A stretch of DNA of 64,000 nt from Verrucomicrobiaceae bacterium UBA7681. GTDB lineage: Bacteria > Verrucomicrobiota > Verrucomicrobiia > Verrucomicrobiales > Verrucomicrobiaceae. Position 1 is the first letter of the stretch, and each line of letters starts with the position of its first letter. The stretch spans positions 199,146-263,145 of the forward strand of contig DLGZ01000004.1 of assembly GCA_002482965.1 (NCBI GenBank). The letters run 5' to 3'. Both the position numbers and the translations under genes were made by a program. Of the stretch, positions 32,751-41,621 are shown piece after piece. The notes below the pieces were generated by a model that was not told the origin of the DNA, ran no database searches, and saw only the letters and a program-made list of their open reading frames with translations.

Positions 32751-33452
32751 TCAGTCACCGCCGCCGCTGCGGCGCGTCAGCCACTCGACGGCTGCACGCA
32801 CGAGTTCGGGTGCGGTGGTGATGCCGAGCTTCGTTTTGATATGGGCGCGGTGGGCTTCGACGGTCTTGACGCTCAGGCGCAGATCATGGGCGATCATGCT
32901 CGTGCCACGGCCTTGGCCAAGCAGTTCGAATATTTCGAGTTCGCGGTCGCTGAGTTTCTCCACCGAGCTTTTGCTGCTGCTGTCGCGTCCGGTCACAAAG
33001 CTGTTCAGCATCAGCAGGTTTGCTGCAGCGCTGAGGTACAGATCTCCACGGAGCACCTGCCGGATCGCTGCCACCAGTTCGTCTGGCGGCGCCTGCTTCA
33101 TCAAGTAGCCGCGCGCACCCGCACGCAGGGCCCGTTCGGCGTACAGCGATTCATCGTGCATGGAGAGCACCAGCACTGGCAGGTGGGGCTTGAGCGCCTT
33201 GAGCGATTTCACCAGTTCGATGCCATTGGTGTCTTTCAATGAGATGTCGGCGATCACGAGATCGAACTCATGACTCTCGACCAGTCCCATGGCCTGGGTC
33301 GCGGTTTCCGCCTCACCGCAGATGATGATGTCCTGCTCATGTTCCAGGAGCATCACGATGCCTTTGCGAAAAATGGGGTGATCATCCACGATGAGAATGC
33401 GCTGCTGGCCGCCCTCATAACGTCTCTGCTGCTGAGCGCGAGTGGTGTTCAT
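32751..33452 (-). CDS. NarL/FixJ-family response regulator with LuxR-type HTH
   Basis: A 233-residue regulator. The receiver domain (about 17-135) has the acidic pair VDDH, phospho-acceptor Asp69 in LVIADISL, the Ser/Thr switch in LVLSMHD and Lys in YLMKQA. The output domain (about 168-228) is a GerE/LuxR HTH with LSDRELEIFELLGQG and LSVKTVEAHRAHIKTKL. It would bind DNA as a dimer once phosphorylated. The gene overlaps the upstream histidine kinase by 4 bp, so the two form a cognate pair. Targets cannot be read from the sequence. Confidence 0.93.
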   Translation of the reverse strand: MNTTRAQQQRRYEGGQQRILIVDDHPIFRKGIVMLLEHEQDIIICGEAETATQAMGLVESHEFDLVIADISLKDTNGIELVKSLKALKPHLPVLVLSMHDESLYAERALRAGARGYLMKQAPPDELVAAIRQVLRGDLYLSAAANLLMLNSFVTGRDSSSKSSVEKLSDRELEIFELLGQGRGTSMIAHDLRLSVKTVEAHRAHIKTKLGITTAPELVRAAVEWLTRRSGGGD

Positions 33453-35572
33453 CTGTGGTTCTGGGAGAGTGGGGGGTGGAATGCGGGCTGTGGCGGCTGC
33501 TCGGCAGCGGTCATACGCAGCAGGCAGGTCATCCGGGTGCCGTGCTTTTTGCGTCTGCCGATGGCAAAATCCGCCCCGATCACATCCGCACGGTACTTCA
33601 TCAAGCGCAGCCCCATGCCATGGCTCACGTGAATGACTTCCGGCAGTCCGCAGCCATCATCGGCGACGCTCAAGCTGAGCTGATTTTGCCGCAGCCGCAG
33701 GCTCACGGTGATGCTGCGCGCGCTGGAGTGCTTCAGCGCATTGTTCACCGCCTCCTGCGCGATGCGGTAAAGATGAAGCGCCACTCCATTGTCCGTGATG
33801 GGCACCATGCGTTCGCAGCGCAGTCGGCAGGAGATGCTGCCACTGCTGCGTGACGCCAGTTCATGCAGGGCGGAGACCAGCCCCTCGGCATCCATGACCA
33901 CGGGGTGCAGTCCTTTCGCGATATCGCGGGATTGCTCCACGGACTGATGGAGCAGTTCCGCCAGCCGTGCTGCTTCAGCAGCCGGGCCCGGGAGTTCCTG
34001 CGCCACCAAGGTTTTCGTCAGTGACCGCGCCATGAAGGCCAGCCCCGAAAGTGACTGGCACAGCCCGTCGTGCAGATCTTGACCGAGCCGGCGTTGCTCC
34101 TGCTCGGAGATGTCGAGCAGGGCGATTTCAAGCCGGTTCCTTTCATCCATCTGCGCCGTCAGCTTCTCGTTGGCGGCGACCAGCTCCGCCGTGCGTTCCG
34201 CCACGCGCTGCTCCAGCTCTCTCTTTGTCTGCAGCTGTTCGGTGATGTCTGTCGCCACACCCAGGACTTTGTCGCAAACTCCAGCGTCGTTGAACAAGGG
34301 GACCTTCCCCGTGCTGAACCAGCGCACCTGCCCGTCTGCCTGGGTGAGTTCCTCCTCGGGAATCCGCCGCGCCCTGCCGCTCGACATGACTTCGTAGTCG
34401 ATTTGTTGAAAGTGCGCGATTTGCTCGGGCGTGCGGTGGAAATCGGCGTCCGTCCTGCCGGCAAGCTTATCCGCCGTGGTGCCGCAGCTGTGCGCGAGTG
34501 CGGCATTGCCCAGCAGAAACTTCCCGTACCTGTCCTTCACAAAGATCATGCTCGGGGTCGCGTCGATCACCTGGCGCAGAAAGACCCGCTCGCGGTGCAG
34601 TTCATCCTCAATCTGGCGGCGATCTGTGATGTCGTTGATCGAGGCCAGCCAGCCCGTCACTTTGCCCAGTACATTTTTGTCAGGCACATAGCTCACGTGC
34701 ACCATGCGCTGACCGGAATTGGGATAGGGGATCACTTCCTCGTATTCGATGCGCTTGCCGCGCAGCACCTGGCTGATTTTGGTGCGGATGATGCCCAAGG
34801 CTTTTTTGCCCAGGATGTCGATGATGGGTTTGCCGATAATCTCCTCCGGTTCGAGCCTCAGCATGTCCGCATAGGCGCGATTGACGAAGGTGTATCGCAG
34901 ATCCCGGCTGCACTGCACCAGCATCACAGGGGTGTTGTCGGTGATCAGCCTGAGCTGCATCTCCTTGGCCCGCACCGCCGCCTCGGCAAGCTTCCGGTCA
35001 GTGATGTCCACGCAGCTGCCGATGTAACCTGCAAATTCATGCCCGGGCACATGCAGCGGGGCACCTTTGTCGAGAAGCCAGCGGTACTCCCCATCGTGGC
35101 GACGCAGCCGGTACGTCATTTCAAACGGCACGCGCTCGTCAAAGGCCATCGCGTAAATGGCGAGGCAGCGGTCCAGGTCATCGGGATGCACAATTTCCGC
35201 CCAGCCGTCTCCCATATCCTGCTCGATCGTCCGGCCTGTGAATTCCAACCATGGCTTGTTAAACCAGGTGCATTGCTTCTGGGTGTCACTCAGCCACACC
35301 AGTACCGGTGCATGGTCCATGATCATGCGGAAGCGCAGATCACTCGCGGTCAGCGACTCGTTTTGCGCTTCCAACTGCGTGCGGGTTTGTCGCGCCTTCT
35401 TCTGCCTGGGAGAGTTCTGTGGCGTTCGTGACGGCTGGCTGCCAGGCTTGCTGTTGCGCACGGTGGCCGCTGGTCGGGGTTTGGGCTTGCGATTACGAGG
35501 CGCAACTCCACTCCCGCCTTTTGCCTGGGAGGAGCCTGCCGACTTGGACTGCCTTGAAGAGGAACGAGGCAT
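33449..35572 (-). CDS. Soluble triple-PAS sensor histidine kinase (NarL-cognate, HisKA_3 type)
   Basis: A 707-residue protein with no transmembrane segment. Residues 1-65 are a basic, Ser/Pro/Gln-rich extension. Three PAS/PAC units follow at about 78-195, 205-318 and 330-447, each closing with a PAC-like DITDR or DITEQ. A coiled coil (448-490) leads to the HisKA_3 domain with phosphorylatable His501 (LGQDLHDGLCQSLSG). The HATPase domain carries the N-box AQEAVNNALKHS (606-617), ADDGCGLP and HGMGLRLM. It would phosphorylate the regulator encoded immediately downstream (4-bp overlap). The PAS units suggest cytoplasmic redox, oxygen or ligand sensing, but the ligand is unknown. The upstream membrane-protein gene ends 8 bp before this start. 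Confidence 0.93.
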   Translation of the reverse strand: MPRSSSRQSKSAGSSQAKGGSGVAPRNRKPKPRPAATVRNSKPGSQPSRTPQNSPRQKKARQTRTQLEAQNESLTASDLRFRMIMDHAPVLVWLSDTQKQCTWFNKPWLEFTGRTIEQDMGDGWAEIVHPDDLDRCLAIYAMAFDERVPFEMTYRLRRHDGEYRWLLDKGAPLHVPGHEFAGYIGSCVDITDRKLAEAAVRAKEMQLRLITDNTPVMLVQCSRDLRYTFVNRAYADMLRLEPEEIIGKPIIDILGKKALGIIRTKISQVLRGKRIEYEEVIPYPNSGQRMVHVSYVPDKNVLGKVTGWLASINDITDRRQIEDELHRERVFLRQVIDATPSMIFVKDRYGKFLLGNAALAHSCGTTADKLAGRTDADFHRTPEQIAHFQQIDYEVMSSGRARRIPEEELTQADGQVRWFSTGKVPLFNDAGVCDKVLGVATDITEQLQTKRELEQRVAERTAELVAANEKLTAQMDERNRLEIALLDISEQEQRRLGQDLHDGLCQSLSGLAFMARSLTKTLVAQELPGPAAEAARLAELLHQSVEQSRDIAKGLHPVVMDAEGLVSALHELASRSSGSISCRLRCERMVPITDNGVALHLYRIAQEAVNNALKHSSARSITVSLRLRQNQLSLSVADDGCGLPEVIHVSHGMGLRLMKYRADVIGADFAIGRRKKHGTRMTCLLRMTAAEQPPQPAFHPPLSQNHR

Positions 35573-35580
35573 GCAGGAAC

Positions 35581-36291
35581 CTACTGACTCAGGATTCCGT
35601 CTTCAATCTGAATCGTTCGGTGCGGGGGCGGTGTGTTTGCAGCATGGGAGCTGCGGGGCAGGTGCCTCTCCAGCAGGCGCTCCAACCGCTCCGTTTCCAG
35701 GCCTTCCTCCATCAACATCGTCCAGTGCCGTTCGCATCCGAACCAACGGCAGCCAATTTGCAATCGCGCCCCGGGTTTGGCATGGGCGTTGATCCTGACA
35801 CCGCGCTGAATCGACCAATGCAGGATTCGCTCCGCCCGCAGGGTGCCCAGGCCGGAGATGCGCAGCCTGCCCTGCGCATAGCAGACGCCGCGCGGTGCAG
35901 CCAGGAAGGTGAACAACGCCAGCCGGGCCATCGAGACGATAAACCAGCCGGACAACAGACCGCACAGCCAGCGCTCCGGGGAAACGTGCTCGCCGCTTGC
36001 GGCACGCCAGCCCAGCACGAATAAAATCAGGCAGCTCAGCATTGCGGAAGCCTGGCTGAACTTTCCGTGCAGGATTCGCGTCAGATGTTCATACCGTGCC
36101 CGGTGGAAGCGCATGGGCTCCTCAATCCAGAGGCTGGTCTCGTTGGCACTTCGCGCTGCGGCTCGGTGGGTTCGCCTATGGCTGGGCTGTGACTGAAGCG
36201 GGCTGGCGTCCTGCTTCAGCAGTCGAGACCGAGCCGCTCTGGAAAGCGTGACTCCGGCCGGAAGACGGGCTGCTCGAAGAGATTTGTTCAT
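35581..36291 (-). CDS. Two-TM membrane protein upstream of the PAS kinase, function unknown
   Basis: The product has 236 residues. Residues 1-75 are strongly basic. Two transmembrane helices lie at about 81-97 (ASAMLSCLILFVLGW) and 108-131 (LLSGWFIVSMARLALFTFL). The C-terminal part (about 135-215, GVCYAQGRLRISGLG...) resembles in layout small bacterial PH-like membrane proteins, but this is only a suggestion. The start at 36291 has the best Shine-Dalgarno of the region (AGGAGG, 5 nt spacing). The stop lies 8 bp from the kinase start, so it belongs to the two-component operon and could be its membrane input or output. No family is recognised. Confidence 0.68.
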   Translation of the reverse strand: MNKSLRAARLPAGVTLSRAARSRLLKQDASPLQSQPSHRRTHRAAARSANETSLWIEEPMRFHRARYEHLTRILHGKFSQASAMLSCLILFVLGWRAASGEHVSPERWLCGLLSGWFIVSMARLALFTFLAAPRGVCYAQGRLRISGLGTLRAERILHWSIQRGVRINAHAKPGARLQIGCRWFGCERHWTMLMEEGLETERLERLLERHLPRSSHAANTPPPHRTIQIEDGILSQ

Positions 36292-36319
36292 GCGCGCCTC
36301 CTGCCATCCTTTGCATGCC

Positions 36320-36541
36320 CTATTCGTTGATACCGCAGTGATGCCAGTGGTGGGAGGACCTGGAAGCCAGTCGCACGCTTCCAGTCAGCTTCAGGACTTT
36401 CTGCGCAAGCTCTGCACTTGACAATCTGCCACTCTCCTCGGGCCGCTTCGCGGCAGACGTGTCACTGATATGCGTTTCTACGGCCATGCCTGGGCGGGCA
36501 GGCTCCACCGTCGTTTCTTGGAGCATGCAGGACTCGTTCAT
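36320..36541 (-). CDS. Small hypothetical protein
   Basis: A 73-residue product without recognised domain, Ser/Ala/Glu-rich (SSAELAQKVLKLTGS in the second half). There is no signal peptide or membrane segment. It overlaps the upstream DUF2934-like gene by an ATGA quadruplet, which is the main support for its being translated. It may be the first part of the transcript leading into the two-component operon. It could be spurious. Confidence 0.4.
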   Translation of the reverse strand: MNESCMLQETTVEPARPGMAVETHISDTSAAKRPEESGRLSSAELAQKVLKLTGSVRLASRSSHHWHHCGINE

Positions 36542-36837
36542 GACCAGCCTTTCGTTGAGAGTGAGAGTTCGCTGTCCATGACATAGCAGGAAACCGTTTC
36601 AGTCTCCTGTTCCCAGAAATTCTCCATCCATTCGGATTCGGCAGGAATAAAAGCCTCACCCTGTGCGGCATAGATCGCCAGCAGCTCTTTTTCCGCCTTG
36701 AGCCAGTGTTCTGGCCGCAGATGCGAGCACCCCTCTTTCTTCCAATGTTTGAAGGCAAGCAGCGCGATTTCTTTGTCTGAGGGATGCAAGCCCGGACTGG
36801 AGGTCTCGCAGGATGTGGGATATACAGCGGCATTCAT
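36538..36837 (-). CDS. DUF2934-like small protein
   Basis: About 99 residues. The segment DKEIALLAFKHWKKEG followed by RPEHWLKAEKELLA fits the DUF2934 pattern (I..AY.lW...G....dW..AE.el), a short helical module of unknown function common in Proteobacteria, Planctomycetes and Verrucomicrobia. The frame is open to 37017, but the upstream part is compositionally poor, so I take the ATG at 36837 (MNAAVYPTSCE). No ribosome-binding site is visible. It is followed by a 4-bp overlap with the next small ORF and diverges from the YejK-like gene. Confidence 0.55.
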   Translation of the reverse strand: MNAAVYPTSCETSSPGLHPSDKEIALLAFKHWKKEGCSHLRPEHWLKAEKELLAIYAAQGEAFIPAESEWMENFWEQETETVSCYVMDSELSLSTKGWS

Positions 36838-37026
36838 GGCTTTGGGGTGGGGTGAATGATGAAATGCAGTCAGGCGGGTTTTCCCATTCTGGACGTTCCC
36901 GCTTTTCTCGCAATGGACTCTGCCCTGCTCGTGGCATGAGGGAAACCCCGAAGGGTCTGTCATGGCGTCGCGGGGGTGCTTTCCCATGTTTGCATCAGCC
37001 CCCAACTTCAATTGCATCTTTCTTTA

Positions 37027-37066
37027 ATCCTTGGCCAAACGCATTCATCCTTGGCCAAACGCATTC
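37027..37066 (+). repeat. Perfect 20-bp tandem direct repeat upstream of the YejK-like gene
   Basis: The 20-bp unit at 37027-37046 is repeated exactly at 37047-37066. Each unit contains the 8-bp palindrome TTGGCCAA. It lies 24 bp before the ATG at 37090. Two dyads two helical turns apart suggest an operator for a dimeric regulator, but a simple duplication is also possible. Confidence 0.6.
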
Positions 37067-37089
37067 CCTTTCTACTCTCCGCGCCCCGC

Positions 37090-38157
37090 ATGTCCGTCAA
37101 ACTCCGCCTCAACACCGCCACCGCCACTAAAGTCGTCCTCGCCAAGATCGGCAATCCTCTGCGTGAGGAGCCGCTGCAAACCTCCAAGGAGGTGTTTCAA
37201 ATCGCCGAGGGAGACCAGGAAGCGCTCACCGCGCTGTTCCTGAAGCCCTTCAAGGCCTGCCTCGCCCATCGTTTCACCCATCACGCCTCGCTCAAGCAGC
37301 ATGAAGTGAACAACTGCGCCAAGGCCATCTTTGAAGACGAGGATCAACTCCTCGCCAAGGGCATCGAGATCGCCCAGCGCCTCTACGCCAAATCCAACCA
37401 TCCCAACATCAAGGCCGGCGACCTCTGCATCTCCCTGCTCAAGGAGATCCACATCGAAGGCGAGCTCGTCAACGGCATCTGCATTCTGAAGAGCGACAGC
37501 GTCGTGCCCTTCCTCACCATCACCCCTCGCAACGGAGATTTGCAGCTCCACACCGAGCACGGCATCAATCCCGACAAGATCGACAAAGGCTGCCTCATCC
37601 TCAATTTCTGGGCCGAGAAAGGCTACTACGTCCTCACCTTCGACCGCAGCGGTGGCGACACCCGCTTCTGGGTGCGCGAGTTCCTCGGCGTGGAAGCCGT
37701 GCCCGACGCCGCCTTCCTCACCAACGCCTACACCAAAATGGCCGTGTCCTTCCTGGAAGAACAAAAGCCTTCCGACGACGACACCCCACCCTGGGAAACC
37801 GCCAACGCCGCCAAAGACGCTCTCGATTACTTCGAAGGCCGCGAAAACTTCGACCTCGAAGAGTTCGGCCAGACCGTCCTCAAATCCCCCGACGCCATCG
37901 CCAAGTTCGACGAACACCGCGCCCGCATGGAAGAAGAGCAGGGCCAGCCATTCGAAACGAATTTCGAGATCTCCAAAAAAGACCTCACCAAAGCCAAAAA
38001 ACGCATCGCCGCCGTCGTCAAGCTCGACACCGGCGTGGAGATCCACATCAAGCCCGGCAACAGCGAAAACGACCCCCAGCTCGAGCGCGGTTTCGACGAC
38101 GACAAAGGCATGAAATACGTGAAGGTCTTTTACAACAAGGACATCAGCGCGGGGTGA
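37090..38157 (+). CDS. 37-kDa nucleoid-associated protein (YejK/NdpA family)
   Basis: A 355-residue protein matching the PF04245 layout. An N-terminal domain has FKACLAHRFTHHASLKQHEVNNCAKAIF. The middle contains the family-typical run LICISLL-like GDLCISLLKEIHIEG, then VVPFLTITPRNGDL and KGCLILNFWAEKGYYVLTFD. The C-terminal part is acidic then basic (KKDLTKAKKRIAAVVKLDTG). Family members bind the nucleoid; in E. coli the precise role is unsettled. The frame opens at 36976, but the extension is low quality and overlaps the 20-bp direct repeats, so ATG 37090 (MSVKLRLN) is preferred. SUI1 follows 12 bp downstream. Confidence 0.8.
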   Translation: MSVKLRLNTATATKVVLAKIGNPLREEPLQTSKEVFQIAEGDQEALTALFLKPFKACLAHRFTHHASLKQHEVNNCAKAIFEDEDQLLAKGIEIAQRLYAKSNHPNIKAGDLCISLLKEIHIEGELVNGICILKSDSVVPFLTITPRNGDLQLHTEHGINPDKIDKGCLILNFWAEKGYYVLTFDRSGGDTRFWVREFLGVEAVPDAAFLTNAYTKMAVSFLEEQKPSDDDTPPWETANAAKDALDYFEGRENFDLEEFGQTVLKSPDAIAKFDEHRARMEEEQGQPFETNFEISKKDLTKAKKRIAAVVKLDTGVEIHIKPGNSENDPQLERGFDDDKGMKYVKVFYNKDISAG

Positions 38158-38169
38158 GCCGCTTCGTTT

Positions 38170-38457
38170 ATGGATCCGAAAACAGACCCCACTTCCCCGC
38201 AGCGTCTCTGGAAAATGGGACGCGTCGTGCTTCAGCGTGAAACCGCGCATCGCGGTGGCAAGACGGTCATCGTCATCAAAGACTTCGCCACCCATCTGCC
38301 GCTCTCGGTGATCGAAACGATCGCCAAACGCGTCCGCGCCGCCTGCGGCTGCGGCGGTACGGTGCGAGACAAACGCATCGAAATTCAAGGCGATCAAGCC
38401 GCCAAGGTCAGAGCAGTGCTGGAAGCCGAAGGCTTTGAGGTGCGTGGCGTGAAGTGA
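38170..38457 (+). CDS. Translation initiation factor SUI1/YciH-like protein
   Basis: A 95-residue single-domain SUI1 (eIF1-like) protein. Diagnostic features are the basic segment ETAHRGGKTVIVIKDF, the loop CGCGGTVRDKRIEIQGD and the final helix and strand KVRAVLEAEGFEVRG. Bacterial YciH proteins resemble eIF1 and are thought to influence the fidelity of initiation-complex formation, possibly under stress. The gene is 12 bp after the YejK-like gene and probably co-transcribed. Confidence 0.9.
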   Translation: MDPKTDPTSPQRLWKMGRVVLQRETAHRGGKTVIVIKDFATHLPLSVIETIAKRVRAACGCGGTVRDKRIEIQGDQAAKVRAVLEAEGFEVRGVK

Positions 38458-38528
38458 TGACCCGATGGGTTCAGTCTCCCTCACGCGTGTTTACTCAAAG
38501 CCGCGTAGTTCCGGGGCTGCCAAGGTGC

Positions 38529-40217
38529 TCACTGCATGACGTGGAACGCCGCCTTCTCGTTGCCCTCTTCCCGGAAGCTGCTCCAGGTGTAGTCGAAAAA
38601 GTATTCCGCCTTTCGGCCGTCAGACCAGGTGATGCGCATCTTGTTGCCAGCCAGCGCCTCCCAGTGAGGCAGGCCTTCAAAACCGTGACCAGTGGCGGTG
38701 TGGTCGGCATGAAATTGCAGTTCGCCCTGTTCGGCATGCCAGCGGCTTTCAGGCAGCCATTTGGCCAGTTCCGGCGCATCCTGCGGGCCGTAGAAGCTCT
38801 CGGACAGCACATGCTCGTTTTCATAACGCCGCACCTCGCGCCGCACGCCACCCTTCACATAGGCGATCCACAGGCTTTTGTTCCAGTAAGGGATGGGATC
38901 AATGCCGAGTGAAGTTGGGGTCACGGCAAACCAGGTCTTCTTTGTCTCCACGAATTCCTTCACGCGCAGCGTGACGTCCGCATTCTTGTCACCGCTGCCA
39001 TACATGGCGTATAAAATCTGCACCGGATGGCGCTTGGGGGAAAGCATGGCTTTCGGCGCTGGCGGTGGACCGGGCTTCTTGGGAATGGAAATGACGCTGA
39101 CCTCTTTGACCGGTGCGGTTTCCACTACGGGGAGTGCCACCGGCTTGGGGCGGTTTTTCGGTGCGACGAATTTGATCCAAGTCGAAGATCCGCCACCCCA
39201 GAGTGACTTGCCGGGAAATCCGGCCCCGGCGTTTTTACGCATGTGCTCGTCGCCTTCCTCCCAAGGTTTGGCGATTGGGCTGGCCCTGATCTCCGTGCCC
39301 TCATCACGGCGGCGGATGAAATCACGGACGTGATCAGGATCATCACACACCGACCACGCCTCACTTGCGGGATCCGACACAAAACCGAACTCATTTGTTC
39401 CCAACATCCCGGCGACCGCAAAATACTTCGACCCACCCCAGCGCAAATGATTGTTTACCACGTGAAACACGAGCCAGTCGCCGGGACGCACATCCACCGC
39501 CATGCGCTCGACCGTGGCACCGAATATTTCATTGAGAGGTGTGCGCTGGCCGTCCTGAATGCGCACGCCGTTCTTGTAGGCCTCAACAACGAAGTCGTCC
39601 GTGACGGTGATGAGATGCGCGGCGAGGAGGCCGTTGGTGCGCTTGACCTCTTTCTCCACACGCTTTGGCTTCACTGTGCCGTCATCAACGTGCGACAGCA
39701 GGCGCGGCGGGATGGGGCTGAGTTCGGTTTGTCCCGGCGGCTTCCAGCGGACGAAGATGCCATCCGCTCCACGTCCGACGAGAAAGCCTGCCGAGAGGAT
39801 GTTTACGCGGCCTTTTTTAAGCGGGATCGTCGCCACCGTATCGTCACCATCCCGGAAAGCGCAGACGACTTCGCCCTGGATCATGAGCAGGTTGCGATCG
39901 TAGAAGCTGTGCGTGCTAAAACTGTAGTCACCATCGGCCTCGATTTCCAGAAAGCCAGCCGCCACGGCATTGCGTTCAGGTTCCCAAGTCCATGGTGACA
40001 GAGACTCTGCGATGTATTTGTCTCCGATCGGCTGGCCGAGCTGTTCCAGCGGAACGTAGAAGTTTTCTTTGCCATTCGCCTGGGAGGCATGGCGTGGATA
40101 CTCAGTGACGATGAGACCGGGAGCGAGCGGAGGTGTGACAGCGGGTGCTGTTCCAGCACGGAGAGACGCTGCGGCACCGAGGCCGAGTATGAGAGACAGG
40201 AGGATCGTGGTTTTCAT
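38529..40217 (-). CDS. Secreted protein of unknown function with PA14-like segment
   Basis: A 562-residue exported protein with a signal peptide (MKTTILLSLILGLGAAASLRA). An N-terminal domain resembles PA14/lectin-type beta modules (AGFLEIEADGDYSFSTHSF, then DRNLLMIQGEVV). A central region contains VNNHLRWGGSKYFAVAGM, where the protein may bind sugar. A proline-rich linker (about residues 345-385) precedes a C-terminal domain (VQILYAMYGSGDKNADVTLRVKE and HWEALAGNKMRITWSDGR) that recurs in planctomycete and verrucomicrobial secreted proteins as I remember them. The frame opens at 40346, but ATG 40217 starts a textbook signal peptide. It diverges from fabV. Carbohydrate binding is inference. Confidence 0.65.
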   Translation of the reverse strand: MKTTILLSLILGLGAAASLRAGTAPAVTPPLAPGLIVTEYPRHASQANGKENFYVPLEQLGQPIGDKYIAESLSPWTWEPERNAVAAGFLEIEADGDYSFSTHSFYDRNLLMIQGEVVCAFRDGDDTVATIPLKKGRVNILSAGFLVGRGADGIFVRWKPPGQTELSPIPPRLLSHVDDGTVKPKRVEKEVKRTNGLLAAHLITVTDDFVVEAYKNGVRIQDGQRTPLNEIFGATVERMAVDVRPGDWLVFHVVNNHLRWGGSKYFAVAGMLGTNEFGFVSDPASEAWSVCDDPDHVRDFIRRRDEGTEIRASPIAKPWEEGDEHMRKNAGAGFPGKSLWGGGSSTWIKFVAPKNRPKPVALPVVETAPVKEVSVISIPKKPGPPPAPKAMLSPKRHPVQILYAMYGSGDKNADVTLRVKEFVETKKTWFAVTPTSLGIDPIPYWNKSLWIAYVKGGVRREVRRYENEHVLSESFYGPQDAPELAKWLPESRWHAEQGELQFHADHTATGHGFEGLPHWEALAGNKMRITWSDGRKAEYFFDYTWSSFREEGNEKAAFHVMQ

Positions 40218-40379
40218 CGTGGCGATGGGTTGGACCGGCAATTCAGCGGGCAAATTACCATTGGGGGCTCTTGAATACACGAACTCATTTGATCCGGTCT
40301 TGGGCTGTACCGGTGATTTCGGGTGGGGAAAACCAGTTGCCAGCACCCCCGCGACTGCTAACGCTCAACTTACCCACCT

Positions 40380-41573
40380 ATGATCGTCGCCCCTAAAATT
40401 CGCGGATTCATCTGCACCACCGCACATCCGACAGGTTGTGCCAAACACATCGCTGACCAGATCGCCGTCGTTAAAGCGCGCGGACCCATCGCCAATGGCC
40501 CGAAAAAGGTGCTGGTTGTCGGTTCCTCGACAGGCTACGGCCTGTCCTCCCGAATCGCGGCGGCGTTTGGCTCGGGCGCGGCCACCATGGGCGTGTTTTT
40601 TGAGAAGCCCGGTGAGGCCGAGCGTTGCGGCACGGCGGGTTGGTACAATTCCGCCGCCTTTGAAAACGAAGCGAAGGCCGCTGGATTGTATGCGCGTTCC
40701 TTCAATGGCGACGCCTTCTCGGATGCGATGAAGGCCACGGTCATCGAAGCCATCAAGGCGGATATGGGGCAGGTGGACTGCGTCATTTACAGCCTTGCTT
40801 CCCCACGCCGCACGCATCCGAAAACCGGAGAAGTTTTCAAATCCGTGCTCAAGCCCATCGGCGGCGCATCCTTCACGAACAAAAACCTCAACACCGGTAA
40901 TGGCGTGGTCAATGAAGTGACCATCGACCCTGCGAACGAAGACGAGATCGCGCAGACGGTGGCCGTCATGGGCGGTGAAGACTGGGAGATGTGGATCGAC
41001 GCGCTGCAAAGCGCCGGCGTGCTCGCTGAAGGCGTGACGACCGTGGCCTACAGCTACATCGGGCCGGAAGTGACCTGGCCGATTTACAAGAACGGCACCA
41101 TCGGCCGTGCGAAGGAAGATCTGGAGCGCGTGCAGCGTGTGCTGGACGGCAAGCTCGCACCTTTGAAGGGCAAGGCCTGGGTTTCGGTGAACAAGGCGCT
41201 CGTCACGCAGGCCAGTTCCGCGATTCCCGTGGTGCCGCTGTACATCTCGCTGCTCTACAAGGCGATGAAAGCAGAAGGCACGCATGAGGATTGCATTGAG
41301 CAGATGGACCGCCTCTTCCGCGAGCGCCTTTGCAATGGCAACCCGCAGCCGGATGAAGCCGGACGCATTCGTGTGGACGACTGGGAAATGAAACCTGCCC
41401 TGCAGGAACTCGTGGGCCAACGCTGGGCGGAGGTGAACACGGAAAACTTTGCGCAGCTTGGCGACTTCGAAGGCTATCAGACCAGCTTCCTGCGTCTCTT
41501 CGGCTTCGGTCTTGAAGGCGTGGATTATGATGCCGAGGTCGATGTCAGCATCGGGGTGCCATCACTGGCCTAA
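40380..41573 (+). CDS. fabV: Enoyl-[acyl-carrier-protein] reductase / trans-2-enoyl-CoA reductase
   Basis: A 397-residue protein recognisable over its whole length as FabV. It has the N-terminal MIVAPKIRGFICTTAHPTGC, the NADH-binding VLVVGSSTGYGLSSRIA (44-60) and the acidic residue after FFEK. The FabV-type catalytic pair is spaced Tyr-x8-Lys (Tyr236 and Lys245, in IYKNGTIGRAKEDLE). It catalyses the last reductive step of the fatty-acid elongation cycle in the cytoplasm. FabV enzymes are often resistant to triclosan. No other fab gene is nearby. It diverges from the secreted-protein gene, with a 162-bp intergenic region and no visible Shine-Dalgarno. Confidence 0.95.
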   Translation: MIVAPKIRGFICTTAHPTGCAKHIADQIAVVKARGPIANGPKKVLVVGSSTGYGLSSRIAAAFGSGAATMGVFFEKPGEAERCGTAGWYNSAAFENEAKAAGLYARSFNGDAFSDAMKATVIEAIKADMGQVDCVIYSLASPRRTHPKTGEVFKSVLKPIGGASFTNKNLNTGNGVVNEVTIDPANEDEIAQTVAVMGGEDWEMWIDALQSAGVLAEGVTTVAYSYIGPEVTWPIYKNGTIGRAKEDLERVQRVLDGKLAPLKGKAWVSVNKALVTQASSAIPVVPLYISLLYKAMKAEGTHEDCIEQMDRLFRERLCNGNPQPDEAGRIRVDDWEMKPALQELVGQRWAEVNTENFAQLGDFEGYQTSFLRLFGFGLEGVDYDAEVDVSIGVPSLA

Positions 41574-41588
41574 CGGCAAGGGTCCCCA

Positions 41589-41611
41589 TCCCACAGCAAG
41601 TTGCTGTGGGA
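41589..41611. terminator. Hairpin between convergent fabV and lactonase genes
   Basis: A 9-bp stem (41589-41597 with 41603-41611) has an AAGTT loop, located 16 bp past the fabV stop and 11 bp past the lactonase stop. No T-run follows on either strand, so factor-independent termination is doubtful. Confidence 0.35.
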
Positions 41612-41621
41612 ATGCGGCTGC

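Noticed and set aside
34070..35431. Plus-strand open frame of 453 codons opposite the PAS histidine kinase
   Set aside because: Shadow of a gene with complete PAS, HisKA_3 and HATPase motifs; no recognisable protein of its own.
37072..38484. Minus-strand open frame of 470 codons across the YejK-like and SUI1 genes
   Set aside because: It spans two convincing genes on the other strand and has shadow-type composition (Gly/Val/Asp/Phe-rich).
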